NCBI GenBank assembly: GCA_037127315.1
Contig: JBBBDQ010001935.1
Span: 3,400,001 to 3,464,000 of the forward strand
Source of the DNA: Ascarosepion bandense
Lineage: Eukaryota > Mollusca > Cephalopoda > Sepiida > Sepiidae
Reading direction: 5' to 3'
DNA length: 64,000 nt
Shown here: positions 42,200 through 52,640 of the stretch, one piece after another
Numbering within the stretch: the first letter of the stretch is position 1
How the letters are laid out: each line of letters begins with the position of its first letter
Notes under the pieces: model-generated
What the model was told of the DNA's origin: nothing
Seen by the model: the letters and a program-made list of their open reading frames with translations, nothing else
The model's database searches: none
Translations under genes and position numbers: made by a program

Positions 42200-42497
42200 T
42201 TGCCTCCAGGCCCCATCCTGTTATTTAACCCATAACTGGTGGGAAATGACGGATTAATATTTTTCCCAAGGGTACCAGTGCTTATGTGAATGCGGGGTAC
42301 TCAAATGGAATTAGAACTCGGCTCACCGATTTCTCTTTACAAGCCGACATCCATTGCACCACAACGCACATCCGTCACTAAACGCTTACAGCACCTGGTA
42401 TTCCCAAGCAGTCACCCATCTAAGTACTAATTAGGCTCACGTTGCCTAACTTCGGTGATCGAACGAGAACTGGTGTATTCAACGTGATATGCCGTAA
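42200..42497 (-). mobile_element. 5S/tRNA composite SINE with a different tail
   Basis: On the minus strand: a 5S rRNA-derived segment (42380-42497), an 8-bp spacer region GTGACGGATG, a tRNA-like head (A-box GGTGCAATGG; B-box GAGTTCTAATTCC with one change), and the shared middle up to GGGTTAAATAACAGGATGGG. After that the sequence matches neither the family-A tail nor the 63175 tail. No target duplication found. Confidence 0.8.
42380..42497 (-). rRNA. 5S rRNA-derived SINE head (not a functional gene)
   Basis: Near-complete 5S-like sequence including ATATCACGTTGAATACACC, TTAGGCAACGTGAGCC and GATGGGTGACTGCTTGGG. It is joined to a tRNA-like SINE head with no T-run terminator, so it is part of a retroposon. 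Confidence 0.7.
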
Positions 42498-43679
42498 TTC
42501 TGCAACTATCAACGGCGAATTGGTTTTTACATAAAAAGAGGGGAAAATGCATAATGACTAGAATACAAATGACAAAATACGAGAATAAAAATGAGAGACG
42601 AGAGTAAAAATGTTAAAAGAAAGATTAAGATGAGAGACGATGCAAGTGAAAATATGAAAAGGCAAGAATAAAAATGAGAGAAGACACGAGTAACAATGAG
42701 AAAAACTAAGAATAAAAATGAGAAAAGACGAGTGTAAAAATAAAAGATGAGAAAAGACGAGTGTAAAAATAAAAGATGAGAAAAGACGAGAGTAAAAATA
42801 AAAGATGAGAAAAGACGAGAGTAAAAATAAAAAAAACAAGAGAATAAATGAGAAAAAGAATATAAATGAAAAGAATGAGAGTAAAAAACCAAAAAAAACC
42901 AAAAAACGAAAGTATAATTGATTGAAAACGACAGTAAAAATAAATTCAAAAGAGTAAATATGTGAGTAGATGAGTGTAAAAGAGGAGAGGAGAACGAAAA
43001 AAAAAAAGACAAGAATAAAAATTAAAAAAAAAAACAAGAATGAGAAAAGACGTAAATGAAAATGAGAAAAAACGTGAGTGAAAATCAGAGAAGACCAGAG
43101 TGAAAATATAAAAAGACGAATTAGAATTGCCAAAGATAAAAATGCCAAGGATAAAAATGTGTGAAGACGACAGTGTCAAAGAGAAAAGATGAAAATAAAA
43201 TTCATAATAGATGAATTTAAAATGTAAGAAAATTAAAGTAAGAATGAGAAGAGACAAGAATAAAAATGAGTGATAACGAGAATGAAAATGAGAAAAGACG
43301 AGACTGAAACTGTGAAAAGACGACAGAAAAAAATGAGAGAAGACGAGAATAAGAATACGAAAAGACGAGTTAAAATATGAAAAGATAAGAATTTAAAAAA
43401 AGATAATGAGAGTAAAAATGAGTGAAGACGAGAGCAAAATTGAGAAAAGACGAGAGCAAAATTGAGAAAAGACGAGAGTAAAAATCAGAGAATACGTGTT
43501 TAAAAATAAGAAAAAGACAAGAATAAAAATGAAAAGTGACTAAAAATAAGAAAATTCAAGAATAAAAATGGGAGAAAACGATTTTTTAAATAATAAAACA
43601 AGAATATAAATGAAAGAATGCCAGAGTAAAAATGAGGAAAGACAAGAATAAAAACAGGAAAAACGTGTGTAAAAATTAG

Positions 43680-44233
43680 GGTAAATTTTTGATTTGTTCC
43701 CCGAAGGCCTTTACCCCTTCAAATATTTCCAAAACACCCTTACTTCTGTGCAAATGTAAATGCTGAACTCAAATCGATAATGGTTTATTGAGGAAACATA
43801 CCTTTTTTCACGTTAACGACCATAAAAATACCGAACTTATTGTCGCTGTTTATCTCACCTCATAACCACGCTTCAAAAATGTTATGCACTGCATTATGAC
43901 TTCACGCGTAGTTTGCCGATTTTTCAGCCTTTGTACTTCCTTTTTGCAATTACTAAGCGGAAATTGAGTTCCGAAACCAAACAAATCGCGGAGTAACATG
44001 CCGAAATAAGTATCCTACGCCTCAAGTCATTCAGCGGTGAATCAGATATGAGAACGGTGGTAAGGGGTGAGATATAGTCCGATTTTTTTCTAGTCGATAA
44101 CATGAAAAAAGGTTGGTTTCTTCAATAAACAATTATCGATTTGAGTTTAGCATCTACATTTGCACGGAATTAAGGATGTCTTGGAAAGATTTAACGGGGT
44201 AAAGACCTTCGGGGAACAAATAAAAAAATTACC
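43680..44233. mobile_element. MITE-2, 554 bp, long TIRs and 8-bp duplication
   Basis: Inverted repeats of about 130 bp: GGTAAATTTTTGATTTGTTC on the left, and the reverse complement GGTAATTTTTTTATTTGTTC on the right, continuing through CCCCGAAGG, TTTACCCC, GTGCAAATGTA and CTCAAATCGATAAT. Flanked by AAAATTAG at 43672-43679 and 44234-44241, an 8-bp duplication. No transposase. An 8-bp duplication is typical of hAT-type transposases, but the terminal sequence is not one I recognise. Confidence 0.75.
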
Positions 44234-44394
44234 AAAATTAGAAAACATTAGAGAAGTGCGCAAAAAGGCAAGAATAAAAATGAAAGAGTGTCATAAAAAT
44301 ACGAAGTCAATTCGAAAGTGAAATGTGAGAAGTTGAGCGTAAAAAAGACAGAAGTCCTGAGAGAAAATAAGTAAAGACGAAAATAAGAATGAGC

Positions 44395-44665
44395 TAGCGC
44401 TTCCCGCCTGTGGAACTCCCTTCCACAAGTCTGCTTTCCCGACAGTTACAATCTCCAGGTGTTTAAATGTAGGGTCAATAGACTCCCAACTATTCTCACA
44501 ACAATCTCATCTACCCAACCCTCATTCTCGGTATCCTCACCCGCCTATCACCCACCCTCTGTTATTTCCTATATTTAATCAGCCTTTCTCCACTCTACGT
44601 AGCCCCCTGCACAGTAGTGGCAGTGACATGCCTTGCTCGGGGTGAAACGCTTATAAAAAAAATAA
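44395..44665 (+). mobile_element. CR1/Jockey-like LINE 3' end
   Basis: Starts CTTCCCGCCTGTGGAACTCC (encodes the conserved RLWNS region of the C-terminus), then a 3'UTR and TAGCCCCCTGC, GCCTTGCTCGGGGTGAAACG and an A-rich tail. The 3'UTR matches 62475-62790 inverted and not the 166-bp-unit type, so at least two 3'UTR subfamilies exist. Confidence 0.75.
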
Positions 44666-44924
44666 AAAAAAGCAAAAAGAAAATTTAGAGAAGACAAGAA
44701 TAAAAATGAGAAAAACGAGAGGAAAACGAGAAGTCGAGTTTGCAAATAAGAAAAGACGAGAGTAAAATTGAGAAAAGACAGAATTGATAGAAGACGAGAC
44801 TAAAAATGAAAAAAAAAAGAGAAAAAATAAACTAGCAAAAGTCGTGAATAAAAATGAGAAAAGATAAGAATAATATGGAGAGAAAAGACGTGAAAATGGG
44901 AGAAGATAAACCGGCTGCAGTCAC

Positions 44925-45097
44925 TCTCTCACCGGCGTGACGTGGCTTTCCTGTGCCTCTTTTATAAATACTTTCACGGCTTCTGCTCCGATGAACTTAG
45001 ATCACTGGTGCCCTCTAGGTATGAATTTGAACGAGATACTAGATTAGCAACTAGGTCCCACCCTTTTACAGTGAAACCGATAAAATGTAACCGCAAT
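44925..45097 (+). mobile_element. CR1/Jockey-like LINE C-terminal fragment
   Basis: Reads FLCLFYKYFHGFCSDELRSL, then RDTRLATRSHPFTVKPIKCN, as in 62789-63052. It ends abruptly at 45097, where Helitron-like sequence starts (TACCGATTTTCTTGAAGATT). Confidence 0.7.
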
Positions 45098-45737
45098 TTA
45101 AGTACCGATTTTCTTGAAGATTTACCCAGTTGTATTATAAGCGTCTGCGAGTGTTCTTAGCTAGGTTTTGTGTTGAGGTACCCCCGATAATTATCGAAAA
45201 TCGATAATAGAAAAAATCGGGTCATAGAAGGAGTGGTCCGATTTTAATCAAATTTGGTACACTCATAGACAAAAACATAAGAAACGATATTCAGATATTG
45301 CAGTTCTTACAATAGTGCAGAAAATCGATAATATATATATATATATATAAAAGGCAAGATGTTTGTGTGTGTGTCTGTTTATCTGCCTGTATGTCTGTAT
45401 TTTTTCAGCCCTTTTATTTTAGTTTTTGCTTCGGGTTTGGCTCTAAGTAGGTATAATTGTAGTTCTTAGTCTCGGCCATGATACCATTTACTCAGAGGAC
45501 TTATTTAGCCTTCAAAATTCAGTTTACGACGAAAAAACTTTATTTGATATCGATACGAGGAAATCAAAATTTAACTTACATCCATTCATTTTTCTTTCAG
45601 TCTACGGTTTCGCTTTAACTGGAAACAACTATTGCTTTTTAGTCTTTCGTGCGAACGTTTAAAGAGTCTGAGCTCCCGGACCATGGATTAGTTTTAAAGC
45701 TTTCATTACACCCGAGCAACGCCGGGCTATACTGCTA
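45098..45737 (+). mobile_element. Helitron-like non-autonomous element, copy 4
   Basis: Lacks the (GT)n start. It runs from the CCGATTTTCTTGAAGATTTA block through a short (TA)n and AAAGGCAAGATGTTTGTGTG to GAGCAACGCCGGGC-TATACTGCTAG (45737), followed by A rather than T. Joined directly to LINE coding sequence on its left. Confidence 0.55.
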
Positions 45738-46704
45738 GACATAGAATAAAATTGGGAGATAACAAAAGTAAAAATGAGAAAAGATAAGAATATAAATGAG
45801 TAAAGATGATACTTAACATAAGAAAACACGTATAAAAATGAAAAAAAAAAGACTTGAGTAAAAATGAGAAAAGACAAATATATAAATGATGAAAAACGAG
45901 AGTAAAAATGAGAAAACACGAGAATAAATGTAGAAATATCGGGAGTAAAAATGAGAATAGAGGATAGCAAAAATGAGGAAAGTAACGAAAAATGTGAGGA
46001 AGACAAAAGTAAAAATGTGTAAAGACGAGAATAAAAAAATTATGGGAAGGCAAGAGTAAAAATGTTAACAGACGGAAATAAAAATGAGAAAAAGTAAGAA
46101 TAAAAATGAAAGGAGACGTGTGTAAAAATGAAAAAAAAAACAAAAAAAAAAAACAGAATAATAATGAGATACTACAAGAGTAAAAAAATAGAAAAGACGA
46201 GAGTAAAAACGTGAGACGACGAGAATACAAACGCAAAAAGGCAAGAGCAAAAAAAAGAAAAAAAAGAAAAAAAAGAGAAAAGATGTGAGAGAATATGAGA
46301 GGAGAGGAAAGTTAGAATGAGGGAATGCGAGAAAAAAAATAAGGAAAGACAAAACTATAAATGAGAGAAGACAAAATTAATAGACCAGTGAAAAAATGTG
46401 AAAAAAACGAGAAAAAATTAGAAAAGACAAGAAAAATTGAGAGAAGACGAGACCAAAAATATGAAAAGATAAGTGTAAAAATGAGAGAAAACGAGATCAA
46501 AAATTAGGAAAGACAAGAATAAATATATGAAAAGACTATAGTTAAAATGAGGAAAAAGAAAAACGAGTATAAATATGAGAGTACGAGAGTTAAAATTAGA
46601 AAAGTCAAGAATAAAATTAAGGGCAGACGAGAGTAAAAATGAAAAAAAAACATGAATAAAAATGAGAGGAGAGAGTAAAAATGCGAGATGACAAGAATAA
46701 AAGT

Positions 46705-47575
46705 GAAAGATTCTTCTTCTTCTATGTGCCATGTCCCTTCAGGATGTAGGCGATGATGGCTCTCCACGTCTCCCTATCCCTTGTGGCTCTTAGTATGTTT
46801 GCTCCTGTTGCTCCTGGCAACCCCCGTTCCGTCATCCACCTGATCAGGCCCTGCAAATATGTTATCCGCTGCCTTTCTCTGTCTCTCCTTCCTTCTATCT
46901 GACCAGTCAGTATCAGGTTCTCCAGGCTCTCCTTCCTCATTGCATGTCCCAGGAACTTCAGTTGTCTCTTCCTGATGCTCAGCATCAATTTCCTTTTTGT
47001 TGCCATTCTTTCTAACACCTCGTCGTTCCTTATATGCTCAGTCCACGATATCCGTAGCATCCTTCTGTAGAACCACATTTCGGCCGCTTCCAGTTTTGTC
47101 CTCATTTTCGATGATATTGTCCAGCATTCACTGCCGTATTGAAGAACTGACATCACGTAGCAGTCTAGCACTCTTTTCTTTGTTTCTATTGAGATTTTCC
47201 TGTGTGTTAGTATTTTGCTCATCTTCTGGAACGCGTCCTTTGCCATTCCAATTCACCTTCGGATCTCCGTGTCGCACTTTCCATCTCCTGTTAGAACACT
47301 TTCTAGGTACTTAAATTCTTGTACTTTTTGATTCTGTTATCCCCCACCTGTATTTGGCATTTTGGATTGTATGTTTTGCTGATGACCATGCACTCAGTTT
47401 TCTTAAAGTTTATTTGTAGTCCCTTCTTGTCACTCTCCACTGCTACTTTCTGTATGAGGTCTTGTAGTTTCCTTTCCGTGTCCGCAATCAGCACTGTATC
47501 GTCCGCATACCTTATGTTGTTCAGGTTGTGGCCTCCAATAACAAATCCTGGCGTGTCATCTAGGGTCCTCAAAAT
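46705..47575 (-). mobile_element. RTE-type LINE, 5'-truncated, inserted in the minisatellite
   Basis: Minus strand: RTLDDTPGFVIGGHNLNNIR, YADDTVLIADTERKLQDLIQ and KKGLQINFKKTECMVISKT. After a frameshift near 47300 there is an open 174-codon stretch (46722-47246) with KRVLDCYVMSVLQYGSECW, AEMWFYRRMLRISWTEH and RQLKFLGHAMRKESLENLIL to HGT. It ends in GAAGAAGAA at 46707-46716. YADD is intact and it is one of the least decayed C-termini in the window. Confidence 0.85.
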
Positions 47576-48430
47576 TGAAAGATTACGAGAGTAAAAATGA
47601 TAAAAGTCTACAGTGATAAAAAGAGAAAATACGTGAGTGAAAATGTGAAAAAAAGTGGGAATAAAACTGACAGAACGTGAGAGGAAATAAAAGAATAAAA
47701 ATGAGAGAAAACGAGAGCAAAAGTAGTAATGACATGCATAGAAAGGAGAGAAAACACGAGAAAAAATGTGAAAGGACAAATATAGAAATGAGATGTGACA
47801 GAATTAAAAATTAAAAAAGACGAGAGTAAATATGAAAAAAAAATCGAGAGATAAAATGACAGATGACGAGAATAAAAATGAGAAAATTGAAGGGTAAGAA
47901 TGAGAAATGACATGAGTGGAAATAAAAAAAAGTTGAACATAAATTTAGGCAAAGACGCGAATACATATGAAAAAAGACAAGAGTAAAAATAAGAGAACAA
48001 GAGATTTAAAACGAGAAAAGTCAATAATAAAAATGACAGAGGACGCGATTAAAATGAGAAAAACAAGAATAAAATTGAGAGATGCCGGGTGAGAAAATTT
48101 GAAAAGAAAAGTAAAAATGAGAAAAGCCGAGAGTAAAAATGATAAAAGACTAGAGTCAAAATGAAAAAAGGAAAAACAAGAATCAGAAGTATAACGACAA
48201 GAATTAAAATGGCAGATGAGATTTAAAACGAGAAAAGTAGGGAGTAAAAATTCGAGAAAATTAAGAAAGGAAACTAAATTCGAAACTATGAAGAAACTTG
48301 AGATGTCACAGTAAGAGGGAAAAAATATAAATGAAAACCGAAAACAAAAATCGAAGAGATATAGACGTGAATAAAAGAAGAAAGAAAAAAAAACAAACGA
48401 ATAAAGGAAATGTGTAAACGCCCAAATAAA

Positions 48431-48637
48431 AAGAAGGAAAAACAGCCAAAGAAAAGTTAACAGAAATCGTTAACTGTTGCTCAAGGGTCGTCCTGTTGTC
48501 AGTCTTGTCTGTTCTTCTTTGTATTTTTAGGCGGCAGGAATATCATTATTGTTATGGCTAATTGCTACCAAGATCGTCTTACTGGTGTCCGACGGCGCCA
48601 AAGACGTCGTAACAAGAATTTGAAATTAAGTCTTTTC

Positions 48638-48712
<75 letters not shown>

Positions 48713-49053
48713 TTTTATATTTCAGCTATAATTTATCTGTAAAAAAGCAATATCAATTAAGACAATAGGAAAACCTTGTCCACGAGTTATTAATGTGAAT
48801 GCATGGATTTTATTTTGTGTCAATTATTAATAAACAAGATTAAAAATGTTACCGGTTCTTTAAAAATTTTAAGTTTAAGAACGCTCATAAATTTTTTATG
48901 ATGGAAGAAAGGGCCGAGACCGACACGTTTGGTTGAACGCGGATCTCCAAGCAACAGATGTAGCTGTTGAATGGCTTGTGCCACTGGGATCACGTGGCCA
49001 TATATATTTATATATAAAGTACGCAGGCAGAAGTCCCAATATTCTGGAGATAT
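48431..49053. other. unassigned, (CA)n/(TA)n and a PLE-tail relict
   Basis: (CA)n 48638-48687 and (TA)n 48688-48711. TTTTTATGATGGAAGAAAGG near 48894 with GGGCCGAGACCGACACGTTT after it resembles the decayed tail motif at 12700. An Arg-rich 30-residue reading at 48554 has no recognised identity. Confidence 0.4.
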
Positions 49054-49700
49054 TTTACCTTGCGTAGAGTATACATTGTCGGACTCTCTGCCTTCGGGCG
49101 TAGAGTCATATCCCAGTCGAGACTCTGCTGAAGGTTAGAGTCTCGTCTGGGGAATATTAGGCAACAAATGTTTGGCCAAGCTTTAGGGCCTGGATTTCCC
49201 ACGTTAACAAAGGCCTTGTGCCACATTCCACCTGGGGGGGGGGTAAATAAATATCGTTTCAGTGCATACTGTGTATTCTACTTTGTGCAGAATACACATT
49301 GTCAAACACTCTGCCTTCGGGCGGAGACTCCGCTGAATGTTAGAGTCTCGTCTGGCGAATATTAGACAACAAATTTTGGACCGGGCTTTAGGGCCCGGAT
49401 ACCCCATGTTAAAAAGGCCTTGTGCCATATTTTACCTCAGTGAGGAGAAAGAGATACATATCGTCCCAGTATTTTGTGTATTCTGCCTTGCGCCAAATTT
49501 ACATTGTTGTGATACTATGCCTTCTGGCTAAGAGTAATAACCCAATCGAGACTCCGTCCAAGAGTAGAGACTCGTCTGGAGAACATATGACAATAAATTT
49601 TTGGCCGAGCTATATGGCTCAGATTCCCCACGTTAAAAAGGCCTTGTACCATATTCCGCCCCGGCGGGGAGGCCGACAAATATCGTTCTAGTATTCAGTT
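49054..49700 (+). repeat. tandem GC hairpin elements, three ~210-bp units
   Basis: Units start near 49054, 49272 and 49480. Each has a (C)TCTGCCTTCGGGCGGAG-type hairpin, GAGACTC...GAGTCTCGTCTGG, a GGCCGGGCTTTAGGGCCCGG-type hairpin, CCCCACGTTAAAAAGGCC, TTGTGCCACATT and a CCTCGGCGGGGAGG-like hairpin. Hairpins are kept by paired changes between units in several places (for example GGCCAAGC...GCCTGG against GGACCGGGC...GCCCGG). No protein coding. A remnant is also at about 57205-57270. Confidence 0.75.
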
Positions 49701-51960
49701 TCCATTATAGAGTTAGATCATAGGCTCGTCCGGGTTCGTGTAAACTTAGATAAGTCTAGGATTAAACCGGATTGCTTCTGGAAATTGAACTCGTCATTGT
49801 TTGAGGAACAAGATTCCGAAACCAATTGCTACTAGTGCTACTGCGGGTATTGAGGGGGTTGAGTATGGTCATCGACACAAACTAAATAGGCTAGCAGCGT
49901 AAACGGCATGAGACACAAAGGTTGATCGTTTGATTATTTCCCGTGTTAGTGGGACGTAGCCATGTCTTTGGGGGAGCTGGCTGCCTTGCTTATCAAGGAG
50001 AACCAAGCTCTTGTAGTTAGGGCTAGGTTAAAAAGAATGTATCCCGAGACCGCTGAACTGTGTGCAGAGGAACAAAGAAATGCTACTAAAAATATTATGG
50101 AGTTGTGGCAAAATTTCGCCGCAAAGTTGTAATGACCGGTTTGTGCCTGAAGTAAGACATGGAACACAGAAGGAAGGTTCAAAACACTATATTATTATAA
50201 GAAACAAGATATTCAAAGGAAGTGTTAATAATAAGTAACTAGAAATAAATAAGTCCGAAGGTATTATTACGCTGCTTATTGCCTAACTTGAAGCTGTCGT
50301 TAACTGCTCCGTTAACTGCTCTCCGGAAGTCACGCAGGTAATTACATATAACAAGAGGAAGAGTCCATTCTTCGTAGGGGGACACCACAACAAAAAGGTA
50401 TGTCACGTGCGTCACAATGTTGGATGGGCGGACCATGACTACAAACGCGGCGTATGTGATGCTTTTCACGACTACTTTCAGGGACTGTTCACCAGGGAGC
50501 TCAGGCTGAGCACTGTTCAGTTCGACGTCTGTTTGGCCAACTTACTCCGCCTCGAGACTGCTGAAGCGGTTAGGTGTAATGGTCCTGCAACAGAGTCTGA
50601 GATCCGGGATGCGCTGGATGAGGCAGGGGTCTATACCTCAACGCTTCATCAGGGTGTGATCAAGTTGCTGCGCAAAAATAAGAACAGTAGGGATGAGATA
50701 GATAACTTCAGGCATTTTACGAGGTTAAATAAAAAGTTAAAAGTTTTAGCCAAGACCTTAGCCAGCCGATTACAGGCTTTCCTCTCTAGTCTGACTGGAC
50801 CCGAGTAGATTTGTGCTGTGAAGGGTAGGATTATTCAGGACAGCCTTCATTTAGTACGCTTGATCGTCGAGAAAATCGACACTGTAGCGGCGCTGATCGG
50901 TTTATATCAGTTCAGTTCTTGACCATCGATTTCTGGAGGCTGTTCTCTCAAAGCGGTGCGCTTGTAGAAGTGAATAGGGTTCGATTGAAGCCTTTTGTAT
51001 TGTCTCGCTCTATTTGTCAAGGTTGTCCGCTTTCGTTTTTGCTGTACGTTCTTGCGTTGGAGCCTTTCCTTCGCAAGTTAAAGGCGTATCCGGTCCTGCG
51101 GGGAATTTCCCTACCCGTTGCAACCACATCGGCCAGGTACTATACCTATGCTGACAAAGTTTCGGTTCTTGTGTCGAGCAGAGCCGACATTGACGAAGTA
51201 AGCAAAGACATCAGAGGGTACGAGACGGTGTGCGAAGAGGAGGGCCGCCATTTACCTTGGGGCGAGTACTGTCGGGAATACCACTTGACCTCCAGATACA
51301 TTTTAAGGGTGATGAGTGGCCTCTCCGACGTCAAGGCGTTGTCCCTTAAGGCTTTATATTGAGTACTGGTGAAGGGGACCGATCAAGATGATCTGATTGA
51401 CGAGCTAGGTTTGACGAAGCAGGAAGCTCGCTCCATATGGCTGTGAGCGCCTGGGATGAAATGCCTCATTTAATATCCTCAAAAAGTTTTGTTATTTCAC
51501 CGAACTGCTTCTGTTGCGGTGAGTCGCTTGTAGAAACTCTGTCTCACGTAATCTTCAACTGCAAGGTTGTAGTACCGTTGTGCAAGTGGGTTGAAAACTT
51601 CATAGTTCGCATGCTGCGTGGAAAGTTCTTTGTCCTTGACACTGTTTCTGTTTGTAGCAATGTGGTGCATTTGTTGACTAGGGCTAAGCATTACGTGTTC
51701 GTATGCTTATTAGGTGTTATGCGAATTGTGATATGGACGACGCAACAGAAGTAATTGTACGAGGGCGAGGTGTTTCCTCTTCCCAACTGATTTTGTTCTT
51801 TAAGCTTAAATTCAAGATCAGAATGGAAAGACAACGACTCCCTCCATCAGAATTTGACATAAGGTGGGTGAGTCTTGCACGCGTCTGTCAAGTGAATGGA
51901 GCTGACTTGGAGTGGCATTTTGGTTCCGGTTAGGCATTAGGATATTTAGGATCCTGTATA
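49701..51960 (+). mobile_element. L1/Tx1-like LINE, degenerate
   Basis: An ORF2 relic on the plus strand. 50407-50805: ...RDEIDNFRHFTRLNKKLKVL, AKTLASRLQAFLSSL and TGPE, then after a stop ICAVKGRIIQDSLHL; this is the RT start (normally PITLLNxDYKILAKxLAxRL...GPEQTCAVxGRxI). 50919-51359: SICQGCPLSFLLYVLALEPF (motif B), then YYTYADKVSVLVSS where the catalytic YADD is changed to YADK. 51437-51930: CFCCGESLVETLSHVIFNC (C-terminal zinc-knuckle-like) and the end. A 57-codon frame at 49961 may be left over from an upstream ORF. Multiple stops and frameshifts; not active. Confidence 0.75.
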
Positions 51961-52640
51961 AAACATTGTCGATCTCACCCGAAAGTAGGTTAATTTATTT
52001 TTTCTGTTTGTTTCGCTAAGTTAAAACTTAGTACGGTCATTATCACCAATTTTTATTTTCATCCCTACTTTCTTTAGTTTAATTCCCGCCCCCGTTAAAC
52101 AGCCTGAAATGTTAATTCCCTGGCGGATGCGGGTCATTTTTCGTTTTCGAGGGCGATTATTTAATATTTGTTGTTGTGTTTGGGTGAGTGTGTAATTGTG
52201 TGTATGGTTGGACGAATGACTGTTTGATTTATAGACGCCAATATTTTGTCTCAATATTTACCTTTTAAGAATTTTTTTCAAGAGTTTCTAAAAGAAATAA
52301 ATTAATGTTTAATTTAAAATGTAATTGTGTTTTTTAAATGTAAAATATTGCATAGCGTTTTATTTCTGCCCGCCCCTTTGTTTCTTTATGTTTTCCTCTT
52401 TCTCTGGGTTCTTCCATAATTCTTAAACTGAAGATTGATCGGTGAAGTTATCCAAAACAAGTCAGTAAAGGTTTGTCTTTAAAAGATTTCGTAAATTCAA
52501 ATAAAATGTCATGCTTTTCTGGCTACTGGTAACGAAATGTAATCTGGGGAATCAGCGTTATCTTCCGCTACATAACTAGTCATTGTAACTTATACTAAGT
52601 AGATACTTCATATTTATATTCTATCTCCCACTCACTCCGT
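51961..52640. other. probable 3'UTR of the L1/Tx1-like element, then unassigned
   Basis: No ORF. It may contain the LINE's 3'UTR up to about 52345. The rest has no recognised feature. Confidence 0.35.

Larger units (their letters stand above)
42520..48430. repeat. purine-rich minisatellite (~20-22-bp unit), multiply interrupted
   Basis: The unit is close to GAGAGTAAAAATGAGAAAAGAC with frequent GAATAAAAATGAG variants. Array segments are 42520-43671, 44242-44394, 44666-44924, 45738-46704 and 47576-48430, totalling about 4.1 kb. The plus strand is almost pure purine. All the long Phe/Ser/Leu minus-strand ORFs are translations of the array and not genes. Insertions: MITE-2, two LINE tails, a Helitron-like copy and an RTE. 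Confidence 0.9.

Noticed and set aside
42527..43257. Minus-strand Phe/Ser/Leu-rich ORFs up to 196 aa resembling membrane proteins
   Set aside because: They arise from the purine-rich minisatellite read on its pyrimidine strand and are open in overlapping frames. The same applies to 45659-46767 and 47608-48024.
48554..48742. Possible exon: pyrimidine-rich acceptor-like TTTGTATTTTTAG followed by an Arg-rich reading
   Set aside because: The reading runs into (CA)n/(TA)n, there is no donor or partner exon, and no protein similarity is recognised.
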